A DNA stretch of 64,000 nucleotides, from NCBI GenBank assembly GCA_005862225.1, contig SZXV01000002.1, positions 434,001-498,000 of the forward strand. The letters run 5' to 3'. The position numbers were made by a program, and so were the translations under genes. The DNA is from Chlorobium sp. (GTDB taxonomy: Bacteria; Bacteroidota; Chlorobiia; Chlorobiales; Chlorobiaceae). The notes beneath the pieces were generated by a model. That model saw only the letters and a program-made list of their open reading frames with translations, did not search any database and was not told the DNA's origin. This document shows, piece after piece, positions 29,748 to 39,015 of this stretch (its first letter is position 1; the number at the start of each line of letters is the position of its first letter).

Positions 29748-30491
29748 ATGGAACTTTTTTATACTCCGGCAGAGAAGATCTCGCTTGATGACGAGACTCT
29801 TGTAATAGATGGTGATGAGTTTCATCATCTGGTGCGGGTTCTCCGAAAAAAAGAGGGAGAACGGATTCTCGTAACCGATGGTCATGGCTTTAGGAGTGAG
29901 GTTCTCATTTCGGTTATTGGCAAAACGTCACTTCAGTGCAGGATGCTCAGCCATGCACACGTTGATCGTCCGGCAACCAGTGTGACGGTAGCTCTCTCAC
30001 TGCTCAAGGCGCCACAGCGTTTTGAGCTGTTTCTCGAAAAAGCTACTGAGCTTGGGGTGACGTCCATTATTCCCATGATCACCGCCCGGACACTTTCTCA
30101 GTTATCTCTTGACAGAGCTGAGAGCAAACTCAACAGGTGGAGAACAATCATGCTCTCTGCAGCACGGCAGTCAAAACGCTTGTACCTGCCGGAACTCTGT
30201 GAACCACTCTCTTTCAGCAAGGTCATTGCTCTTAAGGGTTACGATCTCAAGCTGATACCTTATGAGGGTTCAGAGGTGCCTCCCGGGGTTCAGTATGCCG
30301 GGAAAAAGACGCTTTTTGTGATTGGTGGCGAAGGTGGATTTACTGCCAGTGAGATACAGAATGCGGGGGCTGCGGGATTTTGCGCCATTTCGCTGGGAAA
30401 AACAACTCTCAGGGCAGAAACTGCCGGAATTTTTGCTATTGCCTGTGTTCGCGCAGAGCTTCTGGCAGAAGAGAGCATACAATGGTTATAA
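29748..30491 (+). CDS. rsmE: 16S rRNA (uracil-1498-N3)-methyltransferase RsmE
   Basis: The 247-residue SPOUT methyltransferase has an amino-terminal PUA-like part (DEFHHLVRVLRKKEGERI) and the knotted SAM-binding carboxy part with EKATELGVTSIIP, FVIGGEGGFTASEI and LGKTTLRAETA. It methylates U1498 of 16S rRNA. It overlaps no neighbour, lies 7 bp after comF and 30 bp before the permease gene. Confidence 0.93.
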   Translation: MELFYTPAEKISLDDETLVIDGDEFHHLVRVLRKKEGERILVTDGHGFRSEVLISVIGKTSLQCRMLSHAHVDRPATSVTVALSLLKAPQRFELFLEKATELGVTSIIPMITARTLSQLSLDRAESKLNRWRTIMLSAARQSKRLYLPELCEPLSFSKVIALKGYDLKLIPYEGSEVPPGVQYAGKKTLFVIGGEGGFTASEIQNAGAAGFCAISLGKTTLRAETAGIFAIACVRAELLAEESIQWL

Positions 30492-30521
30492 GACTTTTCA
30501 AGACCAACAAAAAGAACAATC

Positions 30522-31604
30522 ATGAACAGTCTCAAAGCGAATCAGCTTATTCTCCTCTTGCTTCTCCTGTTTATCTCGGCCCTTTTTTTTGCCATGATCC
30601 GATATTTTCTCATGGTCATTTTGCTTGCGGCCATTTTTTCAGCCTTTGCCATGCCAGTGTTTACCCGTTTCGAACGCTGGTTCAGGGGAAATAAAAGTGT
30701 GAGTGCGGCCATGACGATGCTGACCATGCTTCTCATGATTGTACTTCCTCTGGCAACTCTCCTTGGCATTGTTGCCAGGCAGGCTATCAGGGTAAGTCGC
30801 CTTGCCATGCCCTGGGTAGAACAGCAGATCCTCGAGCCAACCGCATTTGATCAGCGTCTTCGTTCTTTATCCATTTATCCCGAACTTGAACTGTATCGTG
30901 AGGATATTCTTCAAAAGGCAGGAGAGCTTGCCAGTACAATGGGGTCGATACTGTTCAGTACACTTTCCTCCTTTACCTACTCTGCGGTTAACGACCTTTT
31001 TCTGCTCTTTATTTTTTTGTACACCATGTTCTTTTTTGTAAGGGATGGACGGGAGTTGCTGGCCAAAATTCTCTCTTATCTTCCTCTGACCCATACCGAT
31101 CAGCATCGGTTGCTTGACAGGTTTCTTTCCGTGACCAGGGCGACCATCAAGGGCAGCATGGTTGTGGGGATAGTGCAGGGTTCTCTCGCCGGGCTTGCCC
31201 TTCATCTGGCCGGTATCGACAGCGCTGTTTTCTGGGGTACTATCATGTCTTTGATTTCGGTTGTTCCTGTGCTTGGCCCTCCAATTGTATGGGTACCAGC
31301 CGTCTTCTATCTTGCAGCAACCGGTCAGTATCCCCAGGCAATCGGGGTTTTCCTCTTTTGCAGTCTTGTGGTTGGTCAGATCGACAATGTTATTCGGCCA
31401 ATCCTGATAGGGCGAGACACGCAAATGCACGAACTGCTTATTTTTTTTGGGACGCTTGGCGGTATCGGGCTCTTTGGTATTTTTGGTTTTATCTTCGGGC
31501 CGATCGTAGCTGCACTTTTTGTAACAGTCTGGGAGATGTATGGGGAGACGTTCAGGGAGTATCTTACCGGGTTAAAAAGCGATAGCCCGTCAAGCCAAGG
31601 GTGA
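30522..31604 (+). CDS. AI-2E family (PerM-type) membrane protein
   Basis: The 360-residue protein has seven to eight hydrophobic segments and the AI-2E/UPF0118 pattern, including FFVRDGRELLAKILSYLPL near residue 175 and the carboxy-terminal LLIFFGTLGGIGLFGIFGFI and FGPIVAALFVTVW segments. Family members are exporters or antiporters with varied assigned substrates, so I give no symbol. A terminator follows 28 bp after the stop. Confidence 0.85.
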   Translation: MNSLKANQLILLLLLLFISALFFAMIRYFLMVILLAAIFSAFAMPVFTRFERWFRGNKSVSAAMTMLTMLLMIVLPLATLLGIVARQAIRVSRLAMPWVEQQILEPTAFDQRLRSLSIYPELELYREDILQKAGELASTMGSILFSTLSSFTYSAVNDLFLLFIFLYTMFFFVRDGRELLAKILSYLPLTHTDQHRLLDRFLSVTRATIKGSMVVGIVQGSLAGLALHLAGIDSAVFWGTIMSLISVVPVLGPPIVWVPAVFYLAATGQYPQAIGVFLFCSLVVGQIDNVIRPILIGRDTQMHELLIFFGTLGGIGLFGIFGFIFGPIVAALFVTVWEMYGETFREYLTGLKSDSPSSQG

Positions 31605-31631
31605 TCCTGTCACCATTGCACGATATGTCAC

Positions 31632-31660
31632 AAAAAAAGCGATCACAGGATCGCTTTTTT
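31632..31660. terminator. bidirectional rho-independent terminator
   Basis: The stem GCGATC/GATCGC (31639-31644 with 31649-31654) is extended by an A-run on the left and a T-run on the right that pair with each other. It lies between the convergent permease gene and ndk and serves both. Confidence 0.9.
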
Positions 31661-31680
31661 GCGGTGTGCTGCACTATGGT

Positions 31681-32103
31681 TCAATTCCCTCGGACAACCT
31701 CTTCGGTTGAGAAAAAGAAGGCAGCTTCGATGGCTGCGTTTTCGTCAGAGTCAGAGCCGTGGACGATGTTCTCACCTTTGCTGTCAGCATAGAGTTTGCG
31801 AACCGTGCCTTCATCTGCCTGTGCAGGGTCGGTGGCGCCAATAACGGTGCGGAAATCTGCAACAGCATTATCCTTTTCAAGAATCATCGGAACACAGGGC
31901 CCGGAAGACATGAACTCAACCAGTTCGCCGTAAAAAGGGCGTTCGCGATGCACAGCATAAAATTCTCCGGCAGTCTCCTGGGTGAGTCGGATTTTTTTCA
32001 TGGCCACAACGCGGAAGCCGGCACGTTCGATGTGGTTGATGACGGCACCGACAAGATTTTTGCGGACGCAATCGGGTTTCAGGATGGTCAGTGTTCTTTC
32101 CAT
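31681..32103 (-). CDS. ndk: nucleoside diphosphate kinase
   Basis: The 140-residue enzyme balances NTP pools. The active-site histidine lies in the [11 protein letters not shown] motif near residue 116. The amino terminus [20 protein letters not shown] and the [18 protein letters not shown] segment are typical. It converges on the permease gene with a terminator between. Confidence 0.96.
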   Translation of the reverse strand: MERTLTILKPDCVRKNLVGAVINHIERAGFRVVAMKKIRLTQETAGEFYAVHRERPFYGELVEFMSSGPCVPMILEKDNAVADFRTVIGATDPAQADEGTVRKLYADSKGENIVHGSDSDENAAIEAAFFFSTEEVVRGN

Positions 32104-32213
32104 GGTGGTGGATACAATAGTGTTTCGTTATGGAAAACAAAAAGTTCGAGCGAAGATACGGAAATGTGCTGGATTATTGAAACTCGCAGGCCACTATTCC
32201 TCATGTTTTGCTC

Positions 32214-32660
32214 TCACACCCCATCAATTCTGGCCAGCAAATCCTTCATTGGCTGGTAGAGTATCGGCAGAAAGTCGCTGTAGGCCAGCAAAACCATTCC
32301 CGTTTCATCAACCAGCACATAAGCACGTTGCGACATGCCAAGAAAACCGAGGGCGTCGTAAGCCTTTGCCACGCTTTTTTCAGTATCACTCAAAAGGGTG
32401 AAGGGGAGATTATTGCGCTCGGCAAAGCTTTTGTGTGATGTAACACTGTCGGAGCTGATACCGACAGTCACAATACCACGCTTTGTGAACTCCTGTACAT
32501 TGTTTCGGTAATCACACAGTTGCGCAGTGCAGACCGGTGTATCGTCACCGGGATAAAAAATGATCAGTACTTTTTTTCCCGCAAAGTCGCCAAGAGAGAC
32601 GTTTTTTCCTTCCGAATCAGGAAGAGTAAATGCTGGCGCTTTTGTATTTTCTGCTATCAT
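32214..32660 (-). CDS. bcp: Bcp-type peroxiredoxin
   Basis: The 148-residue thioredoxin-fold peroxidase reduces hydroperoxides. The peroxidatic cysteine is C44 in FYPGDDTPVCTAQLC, with a possible resolving C49 five residues on, the arrangement of PrxQ/Bcp enzymes. The frame is open to an ATG at 32738, but the family start fits MIAENTKAPAFTLPD at 32660. Oxidant defence is expected in a strict anaerobe. It is divergent from the rodZ-like gene. Confidence 0.9.
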   Translation of the reverse strand: MIAENTKAPAFTLPDSEGKNVSLGDFAGKKVLIIFYPGDDTPVCTAQLCDYRNNVQEFTKRGIVTVGISSDSVTSHKSFAERNNLPFTLLSDTEKSVAKAYDALGFLGMSQRAYVLVDETGMVLLAYSDFLPILYQPMKDLLARIDGV

Positions 32661-32836
32661 GATAGTCTGTTCCTGGTTCGGGAGCCTTATTAATTTTGGG
32701 AAAAAAGCTTCTGTTGGCAGAGATGCCGGAATGAACAATTTAATTCTTCTGCTTCAGTAGAGAGGATAGTTTTTTTTTAGTAAATTTCTGAAAATTATGT
32801 GTCTGTAATTTTATTTATCGCTATCCGGATTGAGTT

Positions 32837-33772
32837 ATGACGGAAAAGGTGTCAGTGAGCAAGAGCCTGGAGCATATGGCCAGGGAATTGAAAAATGCCA
32901 GAATGGCAAGAGAGCTTTCCCTTGATGAAGTTAGCAAGCGGGTCACGATTCAAAAGAGTTATCTTGAAAAAATAGAGGAGGGGGATTTCGGCTTTCTGCC
33001 CAGGGTCTATATTTTCACTTATATAAAGGAATATGCCCAGGAGATGGGAGTCGGTAATGATGAAATTCTTGAGCAGTGCAAGAAGGATCTCCAGATTTAC
33101 CGGGTAACCCGGAGTAACGTTCCCCCGGATACTTCCACAGAGAAGCCCGTCAAGGCTGAAGGTGAAGTACATGCAGGAATTCGATTGCCGTCAGTCATGA
33201 ACAGAGTGATCATCGGGGTCGTCCTTTTGGTGCTTGTGCTCGTGGCTTCGTTTTTTGCTTTTGATAACGGGAAATTATCGACTTTTTTATCTCGTACCCA
33301 GGCGTCCCTTTCATCCGGCAATGTTGAGCACTCTGCTCGTCAATCAGCCACAATCGCTCAGCTCAAAAAAGAGAAAAGTCCTGTATCGGTCCCAGTGGCA
33401 CTGCCGGCACAGCCAGCACTGCCAGCCCAGCCATCATCTTCCGCTCTTGTCAGTCAAGCCTCTGCTTTGTCCACCTCTTCTCCAGATTCCCGGGAATGGG
33501 CAAAAGGGATCTCTTTTACTCCGGCATCACAATCTTCTTCGTATCAGAAGGTGCTTGTTGTTCGCGTTGTGAAAGGGTTTTCATGGGTAAAAGTCATTGT
33601 TGACGATAATCCAAAGAGCGTGCCTGGTACCGAGGTTCAAACTGGCCAGGTGCTTCGTTTTGAGGCACAAAAAAAGATTTGGCTCAATGTTGGCAGGCCA
33701 GAAAATGTTGAGTTGTACCTTAACGGGAAAAAAGTGCCCCCATTTACCATCCGCACCCTTGTTTTTGAATGA
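32837..33772 (+). CDS. RodZ-like membrane protein with amino-terminal HTH
   Basis: The 311-residue protein has a RodZ architecture: a Cro/C1-type helix-turn-helix (about 12-85, with LSLDEVSKRVTIQKSYLEKIEEGDF), a single membrane segment near 121-142 (VIIGVVLLVLVLVASFFAF), a proline/alanine/serine-rich linker, and a carboxy-terminal DUF4115 domain (about 235-311). RodZ links MreB to the cell wall machinery in rod-shaped bacteria. The domain order is clear, the exact role less so. Confidence 0.82.
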   Translation: MTEKVSVSKSLEHMARELKNARMARELSLDEVSKRVTIQKSYLEKIEEGDFGFLPRVYIFTYIKEYAQEMGVGNDEILEQCKKDLQIYRVTRSNVPPDTSTEKPVKAEGEVHAGIRLPSVMNRVIIGVVLLVLVLVASFFAFDNGKLSTFLSRTQASLSSGNVEHSARQSATIAQLKKEKSPVSVPVALPAQPALPAQPSSSALVSQASALSTSSPDSREWAKGISFTPASQSSSYQKVLVVRVVKGFSWVKVIVDDNPKSVPGTEVQTGQVLRFEAQKKIWLNVGRPENVELYLNGKKVPPFTIRTLVFE

Positions 33773-33899
33773 TCAATCGTGTTTCTCATTATCCTTTTCA
33801 GGAAAACTTATGATGTTATTAGTGGTAATAGGACAAAAAATGTCTTATATTAAAAAGTATAAGGCTTGTTTATAGCTCTGTTGGTATATCTGAACGGGT

Positions 33900-33920
33900 T
33901 AAATTCTTGTAAAGAATTTA
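33900..33920. promoter_or_regulatory. inverted repeat upstream of nifS
   Basis: Perfect 9-bp arms TAAATTCTT (33900-33908) and AAGAATTTA (33912-33920) surround GTA, 45 bp before the nifS start. The size and symmetry fit a dimeric repressor site, for instance one sensing iron, Fe-S status or peroxide. No -35/-10 pair can be placed with confidence around it. Confidence 0.45.
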
Positions 33921-33965
33921 TTTTAAAGGCTTCAACTGTAATAAGGAATTCTGAAAGTAATAATT

Positions 33966-35168
33966 ATGGCATATATGAAGGTTTATTTTGATCACAATGC
34001 CACGACGCCGCTGCACCCGGAGGTCAAAAAGGAGATGATCGCGGGTATGGAGATGTTTGGCAATCCATCAAGCATGCATGCTTATGGTCGTGAAGCGAGG
34101 GCTAATGTGGAGGATGCACGCCGAAAAGTAGCTGATTTTATCGGAGCTCATGAGAATGAAATTATTTTTGTCGGAAGTGGTTCGGAAGCAAACAATACGG
34201 TGCTGTCTCTTTTTGTCTGCTCATCCAGCCAGTGTATACCCGGCTCCAGGCGCAGCACCATTATTACGACCAAAATAGAACATCCTTGCGTGCTTGAGAC
34301 CTCCGAATGTCTTGCTCACCGGGGTGTAAGGGTAAAATATCTTGATGTTGACCGGTATGGAAAAGTGGATCTTGATCAGCTTGCCGGTATGCTTGGGGAC
34401 GATGTTGGTCTTGTGTCGGTCATGATGGCCAACAATGAGATTGGCACACTGCAGGATATTGGGGCCATAACCAAAATGGTGCATGAAAGTGGCGCTTACA
34501 TGCACACCGATGCCGTGCAGGCTGTCGGGAAGGTGCCCGTTGATGTCCGTGACCTTGGTGTTGATTTTCTTACGATTTCTGCCCATAAAATATATGGTCC
34601 AAAAGGAGTTGGAGCACTTTTTGTAAAACAGGGTATTCCATACTGTCCATTGATCAGGGGTGGTCATCAGGAGCGTGGTCGACGAGCAGGAACTGAAAAT
34701 ACACTTGGTATTCTTGGTATGGCCCGAGCTGTTGAGATGAGAATGATTGAGATGCCCGAAGAGGAAGAGCGGTTGCTTCATCTTAAGCAGGTGCTTCGCC
34801 AGGGTATTGAGGAGCGTATTGATGATATTTCAATTAACGGCCATCCGACTGATGCGCTTGCAAGTACACTCAATGTCTCCTTTACAGGTGTGGAAGGTGA
34901 GGCGATTCTTCTCTATCTTGACCTCGAAGGCATTGCTGTCTCCACAGGATCAGCCTGTGCATCGGGCTCTCTGGATCCCTCACATGTGCTTCTTGCAACG
35001 GGTGTTGATGCAGAGCTTGCTCATGGGTCAATCCGCTTCAGTATGGGACGCCAAACTTCAATGCAGGAGGTGGAGTACCTGCTTAACGTGTTACCACCAA
35101 TAATTAAAAGAATCAGAAACATGTCAACGGCATATATAAAAGGAGGATTGCATGCTGCAAGCAGGTGA
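33966..35168 (+). CDS. nifS: cysteine desulfurase NifS/IscS type
   Basis: The 400-residue PLP enzyme takes sulfur from cysteine for Fe-S cluster assembly. Visible residues are H106 (KIEHPCVLET), D182 (HTDAVQA), the PLP lysine K208 (SAHKIYGPKG) and the active cysteine C331 (STGSACASGSLDPSH). It overlaps the start of nifU by 17 bp, so the two are translationally coupled. The start may be the ATG at codon 4 (MKVYFDHNATTP). Demand for Fe-S clusters is high here (BchNBL, BchE, HemW, MiaB). Confidence 0.95.
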   Translation: MAYMKVYFDHNATTPLHPEVKKEMIAGMEMFGNPSSMHAYGREARANVEDARRKVADFIGAHENEIIFVGSGSEANNTVLSLFVCSSSQCIPGSRRSTIITTKIEHPCVLETSECLAHRGVRVKYLDVDRYGKVDLDQLAGMLGDDVGLVSVMMANNEIGTLQDIGAITKMVHESGAYMHTDAVQAVGKVPVDVRDLGVDFLTISAHKIYGPKGVGALFVKQGIPYCPLIRGGHQERGRRAGTENTLGILGMARAVEMRMIEMPEEEERLLHLKQVLRQGIEERIDDISINGHPTDALASTLNVSFTGVEGEAILLYLDLEGIAVSTGSACASGSLDPSHVLLATGVDAELAHGSIRFSMGRQTSMQEVEYLLNVLPPIIKRIRNMSTAYIKGGLHAASR

Positions 35169-35763
35169 GTGGGCATATAGCGAAACACTGAAGGAACATT
35201 TCATGAACCCGAAGAACATTCTCCAGGGTGAGAATACCGATGATTTTGATGGAGTCGGGATGGAGGGTAATCTGCAGTGCGGGGATCAGATGATGGTGGT
35301 TATCAAGGTTGACAAGGAGAAGGATGTTATTACCGATTGTCAGTGGAAGACCTATGGTTGTGCCAGCGCGATTGCAAGCACATCGGTTCTCTCTGAAATG
35401 GTGAAGGGCAGAACGCTTGATGCCGCTTTTCATATCTCTCCAAAAGAGGTTGCCCTGGAGCTTGGAGGCCTTCCCGATCACAAGATTCACTGTTCAGTGC
35501 TTGGAGACAAGGCATTGCGTGCGGCCATCAATAATTATTATACTCGCAATGGTCAGGAGGATAAGGTAAAGCAGGAGCAGGTCAAAGTTATCTGCCAGTG
35601 CATGAACATTACTGATCATGATATTGAGGATGCTGTGCTTGAAGGCGCCCGAACCTATTTTGAACTTCAGGAGCGCACCAAGTGTGGCACTGTCTGTGGT
35701 CAGTGCAAGGATGAATCTGAGGCGCTGCTCGAAAAGTACAAGCACATCCATTTTGGCGCATGA
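35152..35763 (+). CDS. nifU: NifU-type Fe-S scaffold lacking the Nfu domain
   Basis: The 203-residue protein has two parts. The first (1-130) is an IscU-like scaffold with ligand cysteines C43, C70 and C114. The second (145-190) is a BFD-like [2Fe-2S] domain with C148, C150, C182 and C185. The carboxy-terminal Nfu domain of full-length nitrogenase NifU (about 280-300 residues) is missing. A strong AAAGGAGG Shine-Dalgarno sequence precedes the ATG. It overlaps nifS by 17 bp and touches miaB, forming a tight operon. Confidence 0.92.
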   Translation: MLQAGEWAYSETLKEHFMNPKNILQGENTDDFDGVGMEGNLQCGDQMMVVIKVDKEKDVITDCQWKTYGCASAIASTSVLSEMVKGRTLDAAFHISPKEVALELGGLPDHKIHCSVLGDKALRAAINNYYTRNGQEDKVKQEQVKVICQCMNITDHDIEDAVLEGARTYFELQERTKCGTVCGQCKDESEALLEKYKHIHFGA

Positions 35764-35764
35764 G

Positions 35765-37096
35765 ATGATGAGGGCCGAAAGAGGAAATACCTTTTTTATT
35801 CATACGTTTGGTTGCCAGATGAACCAGGCTGATACCGGCATTATCTCAGCGTTTCTCCAGGCTGAGGGTTATTGTCTGGCAACAAACGAGGCGGATGCAG
35901 GCATTATTTTGCTCAATACTTGTGCAGTCAGGGAAAATGCGGTTGATCGAATTGAGCACTTCCTGCAGCATCTGTACGGGCAGAAAAAAAGAGATAAAAA
36001 GCTTATTGTCGGAGTCGCAGGATGTATTCCGCAGTACCGGCGTGAAGAGATGTTTTCACTTTATCCTGCAATTGATTTTCTTGCCGGTCCGGATACTTAT
36101 CGTACAATTCCCTCACTTGTTGAGCAGGTTCGAAGTGGCGGAAAGCTTGCATCACTGGAGTTTAACTCTGCCGAGACCTACGACGGCGTTGAGCCGGTAA
36201 GGCAGAGTGCCATCAGCGCCTTTGTGCCTGTCATGCGGGGCTGTAACAATATGTGCGCTTATTGTGTTGTGCCGTTTACGCGGGGCAGGGAGCGAAGCCA
36301 GCCTTTCAGCTCGGTTATCAAAGAAGTCAGGACACTTGCTGCCGCCGGGTATCGTGAGATGACGTTGCTTGGGCAGAATGTCAATTCCTATTGTGATATG
36401 GAAAGGGGATCCGATTTTGCGGATTTGCTCGATGCCGTCAGTCGGGAAGCGCCTGAGACCCGGATCAGGTTTACGACATCTCATCCAAAAGACATCTCAG
36501 CATCCCTTGTTAAGACCATTGCCGCACGTCAGAATATCTGTAACTCTATTCATTTGCCAGTGCAGTCTGGCTCATCACGAATGCTTGGCCTCATGAATCG
36601 CGGCCATTCTATTGCAGAGTACAGGGAAAAAATAGCGTTGATTCGTTCGATTCTTCCTGATGTTGCCCTTTCAACTGATATTATCGCGGGATTTTGTGGC
36701 GAGAAGGAGGAGGATCACCAGGCTTCCCTTGAGCTTCTGGCTGATATCAGGTTTGACTCTGCCTATATGTTTTTTTACTCAACAAGACCGGGCACTCTTG
36801 CCGCAAAAACGCTTGAGGATGATGTGCCGGAACCTGTCAAAAAACGGCGTTTACAGGAGATTATTGATCTTCAGAATCGCATTTCAGGTGAGCTTTTTCA
36901 GGAGGCGATCGGCACAGTTGTTGAAGTACTTGCCGAATCAGAAAGTCGTCGCTCTTCGGCACAGCTCATGGGGCGGACGGCTGGCAACCGCGCAGTCGTC
37001 TTCGATCGGGAGTGTTATAACCCTGGTGATCTGTTAAGCGTTCTCATCACTGCCGCAACTTCGGCAACGCTTACCGGTCGGCCTGCACAGGTATAG
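35765..37096 (+). CDS. miaB: tRNA-2-methylthio-N6-dimethylallyladenosine synthase MiaB
   Basis: The 443-residue methylthiotransferase modifies A37 of tRNAs reading UNN codons. The amino-terminal domain has three cysteines for the auxiliary cluster (C17 in HTFGCQMN, C53 in [10 protein letters not shown]87). The radical SAM cysteines are C160, C164 and C167 ([10 protein letters not shown]), and a TRAM domain ends the protein. The open frame extends back inside nifU, but the ATG at 35765, one base after the nifU stop, is the natural start. Confidence 0.94.
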   Translation: MMRAERGNTFFIHTFGCQMNQADTGIISAFLQAEGYCLATNEADAGIILLNTCAVRENAVDRIEHFLQHLYGQKKRDKKLIVGVAGCIPQYRREEMFSLYPAIDFLAGPDTYRTIPSLVEQVRSGGKLASLEFNSAETYDGVEPVRQSAISAFVPVMRGCNNMCAYCVVPFTRGRERSQPFSSVIKEVRTLAAAGYREMTLLGQNVNSYCDMERGSDFADLLDAVSREAPETRIRFTTSHPKDISASLVKTIAARQNICNSIHLPVQSGSSRMLGLMNRGHSIAEYREKIALIRSILPDVALSTDIIAGFCGEKEEDHQASLELLADIRFDSAYMFFYSTRPGTLAAKTLEDDVPEPVKKRRLQEIIDLQNRISGELFQEAIGTVVEVLAESESRRSSAQLMGRTAGNRAVVFDRECYNPGDLLSVLITAATSATLTGRPAQV

Positions 37097-37215
37097 CTGG
37101 ATTATGCTTCTCATTATTTCAGAGTTTTTTATCTTGTGTGGTATTTGTAAATTAAGGCTCTGAAGAATGCAAATCATTTAATCGGCCCAGTTGGGCTTTG
37201 GAGAGAAGTAAGAGT

Positions 37216-38223
37216 ATGCCAGTTCCCGGAAAATTTGGGCTGATCGATAAAGTTAGAGCACATCTTGAATTGCTTGATCCTGTTACATGGATCAGTGTTT
37301 TTCCTTGTCTTGCCGGTGGAGTCATGGCATCAGGTGCCATGAAGGGCACTGCTCATGATTATCTTTTGCTGCTTGCTGTTTTTCTGATGTTTGGTCCGAT
37401 GGGCACCGGCTTCAGCCAGTCGGTCAACGACTGTTTTGATCTTGAGCTTGACCGGGTCAATGAACCATCCCGTCCGATTCCGTCAGGTCGCCTGAGTGAA
37501 AAAGAGGGGTTATGGAACAGCATTATTGCCCTGTTGCTTGCTATAGGCACCGGATTGTTTCTGTGGATTCATATTGGAGGAATAAGGGGTTTGGTCATAC
37601 TGATCTCAATATTGGTCGCTCTGTTTGTTGCCTATATCTATTCTGCTCCACCTCTCAAGCTGAAAAAAAATATTTTCACATCAGCGCCGGCAGTAGGTTT
37701 TTCTTATGGTTTTGCTCCTTTTTTGTCAGGAAATGCCTTGTTTGGAGATATACGTCCCGAAGCCTTGTGGCTTGCCAGCCTGAACTTTTTTATGGCAGTT
37801 GCATTAATTATTCTTAATGATTTCAAGTCGGCTGAAGGTGACAAGGAGGGAGGGCTCAAGTCGCTTACTGTTATGATTGGCGCCAGAAATACTTTTCTGG
37901 TTTCATTTATGATTATTGACGCTGTATTTGCTGTACTTGCTTATCTCTCTTTTACTTGGGGTTTTGTTATCCCCGCCGGTTTTGTCCTGCTTGGGCTTGT
38001 CTTGAATATGGTGCTTCAGGTGCAGCTTTTGCGTGATCCCAAGGGAGGGATATCTTTTATGAAAGGCGCGGTTGAAGATGGTTTTGGAAATGCGATAGGA
38101 AAAAGTGATGTCCAGGAACATAACACATTTCTTCGATTTCAGGTTGCGAACAATGTTTTGTTTTTAGTCAACAATCTGCTTGTTGCGGGTATGGTTGGTA
38201 CGAAATACATTCAAGGGCTCTGA
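37216..38223 (+). CDS. bchK: (bacterio)chlorophyll synthase, probably BchK (bacteriochlorophyll c synthase)
   Basis: The 335-residue UbiA-type membrane prenyltransferase attaches the isoprenoid tail to a chlorophyllide. The first Asp-rich motif is SVNDCFDLELDRVNEPSRP (about 69-87), and the second lies in NDFKSAEGDKEGGLKSL. The motif has NDCFD where typical BchG and ChlG read NDWYD or NDYFD. Green sulfur bacteria have three paralogs (BchG, ChlG, BchK). I favour BchK because, as I recall, bchK and the chlorobactene glycosyltransferase gene lie a few genes apart in C. tepidum, which matches here. BchG or ChlG remains possible. Start is the ATG at 37216. Confidence 0.75.
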   Translation: MPVPGKFGLIDKVRAHLELLDPVTWISVFPCLAGGVMASGAMKGTAHDYLLLLAVFLMFGPMGTGFSQSVNDCFDLELDRVNEPSRPIPSGRLSEKEGLWNSIIALLLAIGTGLFLWIHIGGIRGLVILISILVALFVAYIYSAPPLKLKKNIFTSAPAVGFSYGFAPFLSGNALFGDIRPEALWLASLNFFMAVALIILNDFKSAEGDKEGGLKSLTVMIGARNTFLVSFMIIDAVFAVLAYLSFTWGFVIPAGFVLLGLVLNMVLQVQLLRDPKGGISFMKGAVEDGFGNAIGKSDVQEHNTFLRFQVANNVLFLVNNLLVAGMVGTKYIQGL

Positions 38224-38278
38224 TTTTCAAATAACTCCTTTAGCAAGGAAGTCTAACATCTTAAATCATCGGTACGCT

Positions 38279-38992
38279 ATGGATACTCTTCATGCAACAT
38301 TTTTTTCGCTTCCGGTGGTGTGGCATAATGCACTGGTAACTCTTCTTACCTTTGTTTATGTTTTCAGCGTGCCACCGCTGATGGATTATCTTGTGACCAA
38401 TCACTCCCTTCCAAGGGATATCAGTCGTAAAATTACCCATATCTGTGCGGGTTCAACTATTATTTTTCTTCCGCTTTTTGTGGATGGAGACTGGTCACAG
38501 TATCTTAATATTACGGTTTTTGCTGTCTGGACCTTGTTGCTGATACAGAAAGGACTCTTTGCCGCCGATGATGATCAGGCGGTTAAAACCATGACGCGTA
38601 CGGGCAACAAACAGGAGCTGCTCAAAGGGACGCTCTATTTTGTGATTGTCGCCATGATCTGCGGTACCATCTATTACAAGCAGCCTGCCGGTGTTCTTGC
38701 CATGGCCATTCTTGGTTGGGGTGATGGTCTGGCTCCGATTATCGGTACTCGGTATGGAAAGATGAAATACCATATACTGAGTGACAAAAGTGTGGAAGGG
38801 AGTCTTGCCTTTCTTGTCGGCAGCCTCTGTGCTGCATTGTTTTTTGTTCATTTGATTGTGCCGGAATCATTTAATGTTGGAAAAATAGTACTGATTGCAC
38901 TGATCGCAACTATTGTCGAAGGAGTGAGCCCCAAAGAGGTTGATAACCTGACCATTCCTCTCGCTGTTATTGCTGCTTACCGTTTTTTGTGA
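38279..38992 (+). CDS. phytol/farnesol kinase-like membrane protein (VTE5-like)
   Basis: The 237-residue protein has six to seven hydrophobic segments and the dolichol/phytol kinase-type carboxy block GWGDGLAPIIGTRYGKMKYH followed by KSVEGSLAFL. Plant VTE5 uses this fold to phosphorylate phytol. The location directly after a chlorophyll synthase suggests that it phosphorylates the isoprenoid alcohol released from, or destined for, bacteriochlorophyll; this is inference. A CDP-alcohol or diacylglycerol-type substrate is the alternative. Start is the ATG at 38279; the frame is open 99 bp further upstream into the synthase gene. Confidence 0.75.
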   Translation: MDTLHATFFSLPVVWHNALVTLLTFVYVFSVPPLMDYLVTNHSLPRDISRKITHICAGSTIIFLPLFVDGDWSQYLNITVFAVWTLLLIQKGLFAADDDQAVKTMTRTGNKQELLKGTLYFVIVAMICGTIYYKQPAGVLAMAILGWGDGLAPIIGTRYGKMKYHILSDKSVEGSLAFLVGSLCAALFFVHLIVPESFNVGKIVLIALIATIVEGVSPKEVDNLTIPLAVIAAYRFL

Positions 38993-39015
38993 GATAAACG
39001 CGTCAAGAGAGGGAG

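Noticed and set aside
37185-37201. Small hairpin before the chlorophyll synthase gene as a terminator of miaB
   Set aside because: The stem is only 4-5 bp and is not followed by a T-run; it could equally be a chance palindrome.
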